This document shows positions 1 through 9,508 of a stretch of DNA of 64,000 nucleotides, piece after piece (the stretch's first letter is position 1; each line of letters opens with the position of its first letter). A program made the position numbers and the translations under genes. The stretch spans positions 1 through 64,000 of the forward strand of contig NZ_CANNBW010000019.1 of the NCBI RefSeq assembly GCF_947502995.1, given 5' to 3'. The notes beneath the pieces were generated by a model. It saw only the letters and a list, made by a program, of their open reading frames with translations, made no database searches and had not been told where the DNA came from. This DNA comes from an uncultured Tenacibaculum sp. GTDB lineage: Bacteria; Bacteroidota; Bacteroidia; Flavobacteriales; Flavobacteriaceae.

Positions 1-3000
1 GTGGTTCCGATTTGAACACTTGTTGTTGCACAAGTAATCGTGGCATCTGAGCCTGCATCAGCCGTTGGTAAATCGTTTATCGTTAAATTAATTGTAGAAC
101 TATCATCTCCACAACCTCCTGGTGATGTTACAGTATATGTTATTATTACAGAACCTGCTGCAACCCCTGTTACTACTCCTGATGAACTCACTGTAGCTAT
201 AGAAGTATTTGAACTACTCCAACTTCCTCCAGAATCTCCTGTTGTTGAAATCGTTACTGGAGTAGAAATACACACTAAAGGACCTCCACTTAATATTCCT
301 GCATCAGGAGAATTAGAAGTTACTACATTAGTTGTAGTTCCTTGACCTTGATCTCCTCCTATATCTGCTATTCCTCCATTATTAACTAATAAAGGAACTC
401 CATTAGAATCTACACCTCCTGATATTCTATCACTAGTTAATTGAGCTTGAGTTACATTTTCATCTGCTTCTATTGCATCTGGACATCCATCATTATCTGA
501 ATCTAAGTCTAAATGATTAGGAGTTCCATCTCCGTCCGTATCTAAACTACAAAATAAATTTGCAAAAGGTAAATCTTGTCTTGCAATAGTTCCTGGCAAC
601 TCATAATCAACATCTAAAGATTCTAAACCTCCATTTTCATAAAATAAAACTTCAACCTCATGTAAACCAACAGATAAATAATAGCTTCCTGAAGCTGTAA
701 CTTCTGGATGATCTCCATCATTGTCTACTATTTCATTTCCATTTATAAATAATTTCGATCCATCATCAGAAGTTGTATAAAAATTATACAACCCAGCAGT
801 TGTAATATTTAAATATCCTTTGAATCTTAATCCATATGAATTATTGTCAGCAAATATAGAAGCAATAATGGCATCGACATCAAAAGATGTTGCTGTACCT
901 GTAGCATCTGGACCAGATGTAGGAATATTATCAACAGTTAAGCCTGCTGGTGTACCATCATAATATTCATAAGAAATACTTCCTGAACAAGAACCTAGTT
1001 CATCTGTATCTAAAATTCCATCGTTATCATCATCTAAATCAACTATATCTCCTATTCCGTCATTATCAGAATCAGTAGTATCCACCAAAAGAGTTGCACT
1101 ATTCGTAATGTTTATACAGCTGTTATTATTGTGAGATACTACTAAAAAGTATTCTGTATTATTTAATCCTGTTACATTTACAATATTTAATGTATCTGTA
1201 TTTTCCCCACTATAATTTGGATCTGAGGCAGCGATTGCTGTACCTCCAGAACTTGGATCTCCAATATACCATTGATAATTTATTCCTGCGTTTGCATTAC
1301 CTAATACTCCATAATTAGGTGTTCCCGCAGTATAACTAGTAGCATTTGAAGCTGTAACTGATGTGATTGTAAATAAAGTTGATACACCTGTGGGTACAAT
1401 CTGATCGATTAATTCAGTAGCATCAACAGAAACTTCCACTGCAGTAAATTCTCCACCACCTGAAGACAATCCATCATACCCTCCAGTTCCTCCAGTAACC
1501 TGTCCACTTGAGCTTATACCAGTTCCATCTAAAACACCATCATTATTATTATCCACACCTCCAGATTCAACAACATCTAAACATCCATCACCATCAGAAT
1601 CTGTATCTAAATGATTTGGAATATTATCATTATCAACATCATCAAAAGTACAATACTCAAAATTTGTAAATGTAAAAGTTACAGAACCATTATTAATACC
1701 ATTATTGTCTTCTCTAGACTTTCTTGTTGTTACTTGAAATGAAGAAACTACACCATCTATGGATACATCTGTATAACTTTGATTGGCATTTCCTCCTGAT
1801 ATAAAAGAAGTTATTGTTGGAGAAGCTGTACCATTATTATCTATATCAAACAAGACTCCATTTGTATTTGGATCACCTGCATTGGTACCATTATAATCAT
1901 CATTAATTAATGATGAAACTGGATCAGCAAAACCTGCTAAAAAAACATTATTCGCTCCCAAAGGCCCTATTGAAGTTATAGTAACTTTATCCCCTTGGTC
2001 TATTCCTGTCCATCTGAATTTTGCATTAACTACAGGTTCACTAAAGGTAAAGGTATATACTACTGAATCACCTGTACCATCATCAGCATTATTACCTTGA
2101 ACTCTAAGTGTAGTAGTGTTTTGAACTTGTAATTGAGTTAAATTTGCATTGACTGTAGTAGCCGAAACATCTACATTAACGCCATCATGAACATATATAT
2201 CATTAATAACTCCAGCACCAGTAAAAACACCAGTTGTTCCAACATTTAACTCTCCAGAAGGACAATTCACTCCTTCATTACTATCCGTTATTCCATCATT
2301 ATCGTTATCTGTATCACAGTAATCTGGTATTCCATCTCCATCTGCATCTTGATTATCGTCAAAACCATTACAAACATCTGAAGCATTAGGCACTCCATCT
2401 CCATCATCATCACACTGGGTATCTCTAGTATCAAAATCTGTAGAAGTACCAATAGATTGTCCTCCTGAGACTAAACTAGGAACACCGCTACCATCTTGAC
2501 CTCCCGTAATTCTTCCTGAACCATTAACTTGTGCTATGGTTATGCCTACTCCACCTTCTAAAGCATCAAAACAACCATCACCATCAGAATCTAGATCTAA
2601 ATAATCCTTAACCCCATCATTATCTGTATCTTGAGTTTGACAAAAAGAAAAATCTCCTATAGCCATAGCTTGATTAACACTTGGAGAGGCTCCTACATTT
2701 CGATATCTAACTTCTAATTGAATTACCCATTGTTGAATTCCATCAATTATAAAACTTCCGTCAGTACCTGTTCCCGTAATAGTATTACCAGAAACCGATT
2801 GACCATTTGGAGTATACTCAGATGAGTTTAAAGTATGAGTAGAACCGTCAGCTAATGTAAAAATCAAATCTACATTATCAGTAAAATTAGGTCCTGTATC
2901 TACATCAAACAATGTAAAACCTAAATTAAATATTGGTTCATCAAATATGAATGTATGCCTTGATTCTGACGTAGCTGTTGATGACTGAGTTAAAACATAA

Positions 3001-3761
3001 CCGTCTCCAACAAAAGTTCCAGTTAAGTTTTGTATTCTATATTGTTGGTTATTTAGTACTCCTATCACTTGTCTTTGGATAGTCATTCCAACACCGTTAA
3101 TGTCAACAGTAGGATTTTGAAGAGGATCTTCCCCTGTATTATCAGCCGTACCAGCTGTATATTCAGAACTCCAATCTAGGGTAGAGTCTACACCTGTACA
3201 TGTACCATATTCTAATACATCTAAGATACCATCATTATCGTCATCTGCATCAGCTGTATTATTAAAAGAATCTGAATCTGTATTCGGAATAGCTGGATCA
3301 GCTGGTGAAATATTAATATCTGCTACCCAACCTGATCTATTTACAAAATTGTCGGATTCAAAAACGAAATGCAATTGTGAACCCGTAGAAGTTATAGTAC
3401 CAGGTATTCCCCCATTACAAAAGAAACCTATTCTATTAGCTGGATTTGCGCTATTCCCATTATAAATATGGATAAAATCAAAACAAAACCCACCTCCTGC
3501 ATCTTCTACATCAAAAGATGTAAAATTAACAATCAAGTTCCCTCCTGTTGAAGAAGTTAATGTTATACTATTATTTTCATTAAAACCATAATTACCACCG
3601 GAACCACCACTATCAACAAACGTAGCTCCATTGCTAACAGTTTGATCAGCATCAGTGATTCTTATTTCTTGTGAAAATAATTGATTGAATGAAACAGAAA
3701 TAAAAAATAAAGCAACAACAAGTATTGCCTTTGGGGATTTTAAAGGGTAAAAGTTTCTCAT
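1..3761 (-). CDS. Giant secreted adhesin: CUB, thrombospondin type 3, PA14 and Ig-like domains (C-terminus outside window)
   Basis: The minus-strand frame is open from an ATG at 3761 to the window edge, giving about 1253 visible residues with no stop. The N-terminus (MRNFYPLKSPK followed by a hydrophobic run ending near LFSQ) reads as a signal peptide. Residues about 33-148 look like a CUB domain. At least six clusters of Asp-rich calcium-binding type 3 repeats (pattern DxDxDGxxD) follow, separated by beta-rich segments. A PA14-like module lies at about 924-1057 (SYEYYDG, then YNFYTTSDDGSKLFING). The last part (SSSNTSIATVSSSGVVTG) looks like a bacterial Ig-like group 2 domain. Such multidomain proteins in Bacteroidota are usually exported by T9SS and bind glycans or surfaces; the sorting domain itself would lie outside the window. 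Exact function is unknown. Confidence 0.85.
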   Translation of the reverse strand, partial: MRNFYPLKSPKAILVVALFFISVSFNQLFSQEIRITDADQTVSNGATFVDSGGSGGNYGFNENNSITLTSSTGGNLIVNFTSFDVEDAGGGFCFDFIHIYNGNSANPANRIGFFCNGGIPGTITSTGSQLHFVFESDNFVNRSGWVADINISPADPAIPNTDSDSFNNTADADDDNDGILDVLEYGTCTGVDSTLDWSSEYTAGTADNTGEDPLQNPTVDINGVGMTIQRQVIGVLNNQQYRIQNLTGTFVGDGYVLTQSSTATSESRHTFIFDEPIFNLGFTLFDVDTGPNFTDNVDLIFTLADGSTHTLNSSEYTPNGQSVSGNTITGTGTDGSFIIDGIQQWVIQLEVRYRNVGASPSVNQAMAIGDFSFCQTQDTDNDGVKDYLDLDSDGDGCFDALEGGVGITIAQVNGSGRITGGQDGSGVPSLVSGGQSIGTSTDFDTRDTQCDDDGDGVPNASDVCNGFDDNQDADGDGIPDYCDTDNDNDGITDSNEGVNCPSGELNVGTTGVFTGAGVINDIYVHDGVNVDVSATTVNANLTQLQVQNTTTLRVQGNNADDGTGDSVVYTFTFSEPVVNAKFRWTGIDQGDKVTITSIGPLGANNVFLAGFADPVSSLINDDYNGTNAGDPNTNGVLFDIDNNGTASPTITSFISGGNANQSYTDVSIDGVVSSFQVTTRKSREDNNGINNGSVTFTFTNFEYCTFDDVDNDNIPNHLDTDSDGDGCLDVVESGGVDNNNDGVLDGTGISSSGQVTGGTGGYDGLSSGGGEFTAVEVSVDATELIDQIVPTGVSTLFTITSVTASNATSYTAGTPNYGVLGNANAGINYQWYIGDPSSGGTAIAASDPNYSGENTDTLNIVNVTGLNNTEYFLVVSHNNNSCINITNSATLLVDTTDSDNDGIGDIVDLDDDNDGILDTDELGSCSGSISYEYYDGTPAGLTVDNIPTSGPDATGTATSFDVDAIIASIFADNNSYGLRFKGYLNITTAGLYNFYTTSDDGSKLFINGNEIVDNDGDHPEVTASGSYYLSVGLHEVEVLFYENGGLESLDVDYELPGTIARQDLPFANLFCSLDTDGDGTPNHLDLDSDNDGCPDAIEADENVTQAQLTSDRISGGVDSNGVPLLVNNGGIADIGGDQGQGTTTNVVTSNSPDAGILSGGPLVCISTPVTISTTGDSGGSWSSSNTSIATVSSSGVVTGVAAGSVIITYTVTSPGGCGDDSSTINLTINDLPTADAGSDATITCATTSVQIGT

Positions 3762-4258
3762 TATGACAACTTCTGATTGAAAACTTACTTAACTATATTC
3801 TTATCAGCCATCAAATGTAGTGTGTAAAAAAATCTTAATAATGAAAATATGCAGAGAAGCAAATATATCCCTCCGTATGATAATCTCAAAGTAAAGACCC
3901 TTAATACAAGCTATTACACTTGAAAGCGGGGGGAACATATTTCGTGCGCAAATATATACTTTTTTAACATATTTAGCACATTTTTTAAGAAACTTTTTTT
4001 CGAAAAAAGTCACTTTTTTAACACAAAAAAAATAAATTATTTAAGACATTCGTCTTAAACACTCAAAAAACCTTACGATAAATTAAAATATTTTTTATTC
4101 AAATAAAAACTCGTTAACAATTTCAATAATCAAAAACTATTATGATTAATTTTAAAATCATATAAAACTATCAAAAAGAATCAAAATTAAAGCTTTTAAG
4201 AAACTTAAAAAAAACACCAATCAGATTACATGAGTTAGCTTTTAAAAATAGCAGAAAA
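3762..4258. other. Intergenic region between adhesin and cysteine desulfurase
   Basis: About 500 bp of very AT-rich sequence holding the adhesin promoter and leader. Nothing else is convincing. A 69-codon minus-strand frame (3804-4013) overlaps the promoter, has no family resemblance and is probably not a gene. From 4014 to 4258 the sequence is mostly A and T runs without a clear hairpin terminator. Confidence 0.5.
3860..3890 (-). promoter_or_regulatory. Bacteroidota-type promoter of the adhesin gene
   Basis: On the minus strand TTTG (3887-3890) is followed after exactly 19 nt by TATATTTG (3860-3867), matching the Bacteroidota consensus TTTG-N19-TAnnTTTG. It predicts an untranslated leader of about 90 nt before the adhesin start at 3761. 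A second TATATTTG at 3949-3956 lacks a matching upstream box. Confidence 0.55.
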
Positions 4259-5395
4259 CTAAACTATAAGCTTTTTAAGTTTTTCAACAACAAAATCTAC
4301 TTCTTCTTTTGATGAAAACTTACTAAAAGAAAAACGAACAGATGATTTTTGAATTTCTTCCTTATTTAGAATTTCAATAAGTACATGTGATTTTTTAGAA
4401 GCTCCACTTTGACATGCACTTCCCCCAGAAGCAAAAACACCGTTTAAATCTAAATTGAATAATAACATTTTATTTTCAACAGGAAATCTAACATTTAAAA
4501 TTGTAGATGATGACTTTTCTAAATTCCCTGAAACACCATTGAATAAAATGTTCGGAATTTCATTTACCAATTCAGAAATAAAGTACTGTTTTAACATTTT
4601 AATCTTCACCATATCACTATTTAGATCAGACAACGAAATCTCTAATGCCTTTTGCATACCTAAAATTGAATGTAAATTTTCTGTACCAGATCGCTTTCCT
4701 TTTTCTTGACCTCCACCAAAAAACATCGATTTAAAAGAAAGATTCTTTCTTACATAAAGAAAACCAACACCTTTAGGACCATGAAACTTATGTGCACTAG
4801 CCACTAAAAAATCAATATTCAACTTCGTTAAATCAACATGAAAATGACCAACAGTCTGAACAGCATCAGTATGAAAAAAAGCATTATTTTCGCTACACAG
4901 CTCACCCACCTTTTCAACAGGTAAAATATTACCAAGTTCATTATTCACCCACATTAAACTAACTAAAGTTAATTTTTTATCATTAGTTAATTTTGTTTTT
5001 AAATCTTCTAGATTAACTTCTCCTTTATCATTAAGCTCAGCATACTCTATTTCAAAATCATATATTTTACTTAACTCTAACAAAACATCCAAAACAGCAT
5101 GATGCTCTATCCTTGAAGTAATAACACGCTTTACATTAAGGTTTTCAATAGCATTTCGTAACACCAAATTATTAGCCTCAGTTCCTCCTGAAGTAAACAC
5201 AATTTCTGCAGAAGAAGCATTTAAAAAACCAGCTATTTTTTTTCTAGCAGTTTCTAAAACAACTTTAGCCTTTCTCCCCATTTCATGAATCGAAGAAGGA
5301 TTACCAAAGTTATTATTCATTGACTCCATCATCACATCTACTACTTCTTTCAGCATTGGTGTAGTAGCAGCATTGTCAAAATAGACTTTTTTCAT
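4259..5395 (-). CDS. Cysteine desulfurase, NifS/IscS family
   Basis: A 378-residue PLP-dependent class V aminotransferase that removes sulfur from L-cysteine to form an enzyme persulfide and alanine, supplying Fe-S cluster assembly or tRNA thiolation. Visible signatures: YFDNAATTP at the N-terminus, TSGGTEANN (68-76), HTDAVQ (175-180), the PLP-binding lysine in SAHKFHGPKG (K203), and the mobile loop SGGSACQSG with catalytic cysteine C328. Length is normal for the family. The gene precedes an Smr protein gene on the same strand in reading order reversed, 30 bp apart, so the Smr gene is upstream and the two may share a transcript. No scaffold genes lie nearby, so which sulfur pathway it serves cannot be told. 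Confidence 0.92.
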   Translation of the reverse strand: MKKVYFDNAATTPMLKEVVDVMMESMNNNFGNPSSIHEMGRKAKVVLETARKKIAGFLNASSAEIVFTSGGTEANNLVLRNAIENLNVKRVITSRIEHHAVLDVLLELSKIYDFEIEYAELNDKGEVNLEDLKTKLTNDKKLTLVSLMWVNNELGNILPVEKVGELCSENNAFFHTDAVQTVGHFHVDLTKLNIDFLVASAHKFHGPKGVGFLYVRKNLSFKSMFFGGGQEKGKRSGTENLHSILGMQKALEISLSDLNSDMVKIKMLKQYFISELVNEIPNILFNGVSGNLEKSSSTILNVRFPVENKMLLFNLDLNGVFASGGSACQSGASKKSHVLIEILNKEEIQKSSVRFSFSKFSSKEEVDFVVEKLKKLIV

Positions 5396-5425
5396 ACCTT
5401 ATATATAATGTACAAAAATACAGAT

Positions 5426-5974
5426 TTATTGATTTTGATACACATAAACCTCTGTTGCTCCTAATCCGTATTTTTGATAAGATGCATCATAAAATTTAAC
5501 AGGATATCTATTTAATAAATAATGTAATTCAGATTTTAAAACACCTTCACCAACTCCATGAATAAAAATAATTTTAGAAATCTTCTTTTGAATACAATAT
5601 TCTACTTTTCGTTTAGCCGTATCAATTTGAACAGAAAGTATATCATAATTATCCATTCCTTTTCTAGATTTCACTAATTTCTCTATATGTAAATCGACCT
5701 CCATTACAATTTCATTTTTATTTTTAATGAATGAAGTTTTCTTTTTTCTACCAGTATCAACAGTTTCTTTTTGCCTTAAAAATCGATTATCATTTTTAGA
5801 ATATCCTGATATTTTATTTTGCTCTACACCTATCTTGACTAAATCTGAAGAAATAAAAGACATTTCCATTCCATCGTCTGTTCTAATAAAGACTTCATCT
5901 TTATTAATTTTAACCACAACTCCCTTAATAACATCGTCTAAAACAGCTACTTTATTACCAATTTCTAAACACAT
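5426..5974 (-). CDS. Smr-domain protein (MutS2 C-terminal domain type)
   Basis: 182 residues. The N-terminal part (about 1-60, GNKVAVLDDVIKGVVV) looks like a small beta-barrel of KOW/SH3 type. The C-terminal half (about 92-180) is an Smr domain: EVDLHIE, then IIFIHGVGEGVLKSEL and GLGATEVYV. Smr domains nick or cleave nucleic acids; HGxG is a conserved family motif and is present here. Stand-alone proteins of this build are common in Bacteroidota (often annotated Smr/MutS family or DUF2027), with no established role. It is the likely first gene of a pair with the downstream cysteine desulfurase. Confidence 0.8.
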   Translation of the reverse strand: MCLEIGNKVAVLDDVIKGVVVKINKDEVFIRTDDGMEMSFISSDLVKIGVEQNKISGYSKNDNRFLRQKETVDTGRKKKTSFIKNKNEIVMEVDLHIEKLVKSRKGMDNYDILSVQIDTAKRKVEYCIQKKISKIIFIHGVGEGVLKSELHYLLNRYPVKFYDASYQKYGLGATEVYVYQNQ

Positions 5975-6080
5975 AGTTAACTTTAAATTAAAAAAAAGAA
6001 ACAGAGCTCTTTATTACTTTTGTACTCAATAAATAATAGCAAAAATACACTTAAAGTCCCCTTAAAACACTATTAAAACA

Positions 6081-6716
6081 ATGATAAAAACTACTAATTT
6101 CGAAACTAAAGTTTTTTTTGAAGATGCCAAGAAAGATTTAATTGTTTCAGAAGAGAGGAAAGATTTATTGTATTCAATCGCAGACAAAATTGTAGAAGAA
6201 TTAGAGGACAGAGACAAAATCAACTTAAATTTTATTTGCACACACAACTCTAGAAGGAGTCAAATGGCACAAGTTTGGTCTTTTTTCGCTATAGAATATT
6301 TTAAACTTGACAACATTTTTGCTTATTCAGGCGGAACTGAAACTACTGCTTTTCATAGAAATACAGTAAAATGCTTACAAAAAACAAGTTTTGATTTTAG
6401 TGTTGAAGATTTCTCTCATCAAAATCCTTTATACTTAATCTCCTTTATAGGGTCCAAGAAATCTATTAAGGGATTCTCTAAAACTTACGACAACGAAAAT
6501 AATGATTACCCATATTTAGCGATAACTACTTGTGATGATGCTGATGAAAATTGCCCTTTTATTCCAGATGCAATTCATCGGTTTCATTTACCATACACAG
6601 ACCCTAAAGTAGCTGACAACACAGATATTCAAAACGAAAAATACTTAGAAACTAGTAAAAAAATTGCTGGTGAATTATTTTTAGTTTTTGAAGAAGTAAA
6701 AAGATTACTTTCTTAA
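6081..6716 (+). CDS. Arsenate reductase-like low-molecular-weight phosphatase (orphan copy)
   Basis: 211 residues with an LMW phosphatase fold. The P-loop reads FICTHNSRRSQMAQ (CX5R; nucleophile in CTHNSRR). The segment TTCDDADENCP has two further cysteines where thioredoxin-coupled ArsC enzymes keep their redox relay pair, so arsenate reduction is plausible. It is a clear paralogue of the protein at 41579-42187, which sits in an arsR operon. This copy stands alone and lacks the operator-like sequence found there, so it may be constitutive or serve another phospho-substrate. A -7-like box, TACTTTTG (6015-6022), precedes it. Confidence 0.75.
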   Translation: MIKTTNFETKVFFEDAKKDLIVSEERKDLLYSIADKIVEELEDRDKINLNFICTHNSRRSQMAQVWSFFAIEYFKLDNIFAYSGGTETTAFHRNTVKCLQKTSFDFSVEDFSHQNPLYLISFIGSKKSIKGFSKTYDNENNDYPYLAITTCDDADENCPFIPDAIHRFHLPYTDPKVADNTDIQNEKYLETSKKIAGELFLVFEEVKRLLS

Positions 6717-6731
6717 AAGTAATCTTTTTTT
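6698..6731. terminator. Bidirectional terminator overlapping the stop codon of the ArsC-like gene
   Basis: AAAAAGATTACTTT pairs with AAAGTAATCTTTTTT across a short CTTA loop. The stem includes the TAA stop (6714-6716). A run of A on the left and T on the right would let it end both this gene and the convergent PPK2 gene at 6740. Confidence 0.65.
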
Positions 6732-6739
6732 ATCATTTT

Positions 6740-7543
6740 TTAAATCTCAGTATTTTTATCATAAGGAATACTATCTAGAATATGTTCTATACATTCTATT
6801 CTAGCTTCTGTTTTCCTGTTGGCTCTTATGATTTTCCAGGGCGATAATTCTGTATTCGTTTTTTTAAACATTTTCTTTTTATATACAGTATAATCATCCC
6901 AAAGTTCTTGAGCTCTTTCATCTACTCGAGTCATTTTCCACTGTTTAAGTGGATCATTCTTGATATCATCAAAACGTTTTTGCTGTTCTTTTTTAGAAAT
7001 AGACATATAAATTTTCACTAAACGAATTCCTGATTGTAAAATCATTTTCTCAAAACCGTTCACTTGCTTCATAAAAACTTTATACTCCTGTTCTGAACAA
7101 AAACCATTTACAGGTTCAACTACAGCCCTATTATACCAACTCCTATCAAACAACACTAACTCTCCAGCTTTTGGAAATTGCTCTACATAACGTTGAAAAT
7201 ACCATTGTGTTTTTTGCTCTTCGGTCGGCTTTGGCAAAGCCACAATTCTCATGTGACGTGGATTTATCCTTTCAGTAATTCTTCTAATCGCACCACCTTT
7301 TCCAGCAGCATCTCTACCTTCAAATAAAATTATAATCCTTTCATTATGCTCAATTGCCCAAGTTTGCAACCTAATTAATTCAACCTGTAATTCTTCAAGT
7401 TTATGTAGATAATTAACATATCTTAATGCTTTATCTATATTATATGGTTCTCTTGAAAGTATAGCTTTAAGTCCATCTTTTGAACTTAATTTTTCCACAT
7501 CACTTTCTGATAGATTCATCTTAGAATTCCTTTTATTTTCCAT
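6740..7543 (-). CDS. Polyphosphate kinase 2 (PPK2), second of tandem pair
   Basis: 267 residues. PPK2 enzymes move phosphate between polyphosphate and nucleotides. The P-loop is EGRDAAGKGGAIRR; the lid region is LFDRSWYNRAVVEPV; NPRHMRIVALPKPTEEQ and QWYFQRYVEQFP are family signatures. The single-domain EGRDAAGKGG form resembles class I PPK2. It starts 6 bp after the stop of a second PPK2 gene and is close in sequence, so the pair arose by duplication and is probably co-transcribed. The two may differ in nucleotide preference or form hetero-oligomers; that is inference. Confidence 0.9.
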   Translation of the reverse strand: MENKRNSKMNLSESDVEKLSSKDGLKAILSREPYNIDKALRYVNYLHKLEELQVELIRLQTWAIEHNERIIILFEGRDAAGKGGAIRRITERINPRHMRIVALPKPTEEQKTQWYFQRYVEQFPKAGELVLFDRSWYNRAVVEPVNGFCSEQEYKVFMKQVNGFEKMILQSGIRLVKIYMSISKKEQQKRFDDIKNDPLKQWKMTRVDERAQELWDDYTVYKKKMFKKTNTELSPWKIIRANRKTEARIECIEHILDSIPYDKNTEI

Positions 7544-7549
7544 AAAATT

Positions 7550-8407
7550 TTAATCGTTTTGAACAACAGATCTATAATATCTCATTACAATATTTGGATC
7601 TGGATTTAAATATGTCATCGCATCTTCTTTCCCATCATAATCGAACTTAGATAACACATGACGAATCGCTTCTAATCTTGCAGTTTTTTTACTATTTGTT
7701 TTAATAATAGTCCAAGGACAATAAGTAGTATGAGTGTTAGTAAACATTTCTCCTTTATAATAAGTATATCTATCCCACAACTCCTGACCTTTTTTATCTA
7801 CAGGACTAAATTTCCAGTGCTTTAACGGATTATCCATTCTAGCTTCAAATCTTTTTAATTGCTCCTTTTTAGTAATCGACAACCAGAACTTAATTACCAC
7901 AACACCATCTTCATACAACATATGCTCAAACTCTGGAACCTGAACCAAGAATTTCCTATACTGAGCCTCAGTACAAAACCCCATAACAGGTTCTACCACT
8001 GCTCTATTATACCAACTTCTATCAAAAAAAACAATTTCCCCTGGGTTTGGCAATTCTTTTATGTAACGCTGAAAATACCATTGCCCCATTTCTACTTCAG
8101 TAGGTTTATTTAAAGCAACTAATCTAGAAGACCTAGGATTTAAATGCTCCATAAACCTTCTTATATTACCTCCTTTTCCTGCCGCATCTCTACCCTCAAA
8201 TATAACCGCAACTCTTTTATTATTCTTGGCTATCCATTGCTGAAGCTTTACTAATTCTATCTGTAATTTTTTAAGTTCTTTTTCGTAAACTAAATCTTTT
8301 TCTACAGATTTAAACGGAATATTATTCTCATCAATAAAAGCTAACAGCTCTTCATTTGTTTTAATCCTCAAAAAATCTTGTTCAGTAATTTTTACTTTGT
8401 TGTCCAT
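7550..8407 (-). CDS. Polyphosphate kinase 2 (PPK2), first of tandem pair
   Basis: 285 residues from the ATG at 8407; an in-frame GTG at 8425 would add six residues (MLVLLD) but brings the start close to the divergent gene, so 8407 is preferred. Signatures: EGRDAAGKGGNIRRF (P-loop), NPRSSRLVALNKPTEVE, QWYFQRYIKELP and FFDRSWYNRAVVEPVMGFC. The extended C-terminus (MTYLNPDPNIVMRYYRSV) is absent from the downstream paralogue. It leads the two-gene PPK2 operon and diverges from the LpxR-like gene. Confidence 0.9.
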   Translation of the reverse strand: MDNKVKITEQDFLRIKTNEELLAFIDENNIPFKSVEKDLVYEKELKKLQIELVKLQQWIAKNNKRVAVIFEGRDAAGKGGNIRRFMEHLNPRSSRLVALNKPTEVEMGQWYFQRYIKELPNPGEIVFFDRSWYNRAVVEPVMGFCTEAQYRKFLVQVPEFEHMLYEDGVVVIKFWLSITKKEQLKRFEARMDNPLKHWKFSPVDKKGQELWDRYTYYKGEMFTNTHTTYCPWTIIKTNSKKTARLEAIRHVLSKFDYDGKEDAMTYLNPDPNIVMRYYRSVVQND

Positions 8408-8479
8408 ATCCAATAAAACTAACACTAAATTATAAATTCTTCATTAGAATACTCTATGTTTTTTTGTTATTTTCGTCTG

Positions 8480-9418
8480 GTGAAAAAAACATTTTTATTA
8501 TTCTTTGTCATTATTAATTGCTATGGTCAGGAAAAGTTCTCAAAACAATTCAGTTTTGTTAACGACAATGATCTATATATATCATTCTATCAGGATAGAT
8601 ACTACACTAACGGTGCTTTTTTAAACTACTCTTACTTAAGTACAAAGAAATCAGACAAAATTCAAAAAAAGATTTATAATTTTCAGATTGGACAAAAACT
8701 ATACTCTCCTTTTAAGGCAAATGTTCAGTTTTTAAGTGAGCATGACAGACCTTTTGCTGGATATTTATTTGGAGGATTTGGCATTAGTTACTTCCTTAAA
8801 AAGAACTCTTTATTTAGAATTAGTGGTGAAATTGGCGTAATTGGACCTTCTGCTTTTGGTGAAGAATCTATGAATTTTGTTCATGATATTTATGGTTTTG
8901 AAGCAGCCAATGGATGGAAATACCAAATCCAAGATGCTTTTGCTTTAAACTTCAATTTAGAGTATACAAAACAACTAGCAACATCAAAATATATTGATTT
9001 CAATTGGATGAATACAGTTAATGTAGGAACTGTATTTTCTGATGTTTCCACAGGTTTTTTATCTAGAATTGGAATTAAACCACTACAAAACATTGCCAAC
9101 AGCATAGCTTTTAACAGCAATCTAAATAATGAACTCACTGATTTTAACAACGAAATTGAAGTTCTTTTCTATGTTAACCCTATGCTTCGATACGCAATTT
9201 ACGACGCCACAATACAAGGAAGCTTTTTAAACACAAACAATCCAATCACATACGAACTTAAACCTATTGTATTAACTACGGAATTAGGCTTTAAATTCAC
9301 AGCTAATAGATTTAATTTTAAGTATGCTATTATTCATCATACCAAGAAATTAAAAAGCGTTAAAGTTCCTAGCGGAAACATATACGGAAGTATTGGTATT
9401 AATTATCTTTTCAACTAA
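8480..9418 (+). CDS. LpxR-like outer-membrane lipid A deacylase family protein
   Basis: About 312 residues from a GTG start at 8480, which gives a clean signal peptide (KKTFLLFFVIINCYGQ). An in-frame ATG at 8456 would add eight residues but overlaps a TATGTTTT -7-like box (8455-8462), so GTG is preferred. The mature protein begins with SFVNDNDLYISFYQDRYYTNG and later has DRPFAGYLFGG, both typical of the LpxR/DUF2219 family, 12-strand barrels that remove the 3'-acyloxyacyl group of lipid A. It ends with an aromatic-rich terminal strand (NIYGSIGINYLFN). Enzymatic activity is inferred from the family; it would modify outer-membrane lipid A. Confidence 0.75.
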   Translation: MKKTFLLFFVIINCYGQEKFSKQFSFVNDNDLYISFYQDRYYTNGAFLNYSYLSTKKSDKIQKKIYNFQIGQKLYSPFKANVQFLSEHDRPFAGYLFGGFGISYFLKKNSLFRISGEIGVIGPSAFGEESMNFVHDIYGFEAANGWKYQIQDAFALNFNLEYTKQLATSKYIDFNWMNTVNVGTVFSDVSTGFLSRIGIKPLQNIANSIAFNSNLNNELTDFNNEIEVLFYVNPMLRYAIYDATIQGSFLNTNNPITYELKPIVLTTELGFKFTANRFNFKYAIIHHTKKLKSVKVPSGNIYGSIGINYLFN

Positions 9419-9451
9419 TCAACAATAAGTACAACAATGTTGATAAAATAA

Positions 9452-9482
9452 TTTTTAAAATAAACGGAATAGAATATCTTTG
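9452..9482 (+). promoter_or_regulatory. Promoter of dnaN
   Basis: TATCTTTG (9475-9482) matches the TAnnTTTG box exactly, and TTTT (9452-9455) lies 19 nt upstream in the position of the TTTG box (three of four). It places transcription start about 20 nt before the dnaN ATG. Confidence 0.5.
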
Positions 9483-9508
9483 TACATCAAATTCTTTAGA
9501 AAAAAACA

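Noticed and set aside
3804..4013. 69-codon minus-strand frame upstream of the adhesin
   Set aside because: It overlaps the consensus promoter and leader of the adhesin, has no family likeness and an AT-run composition.
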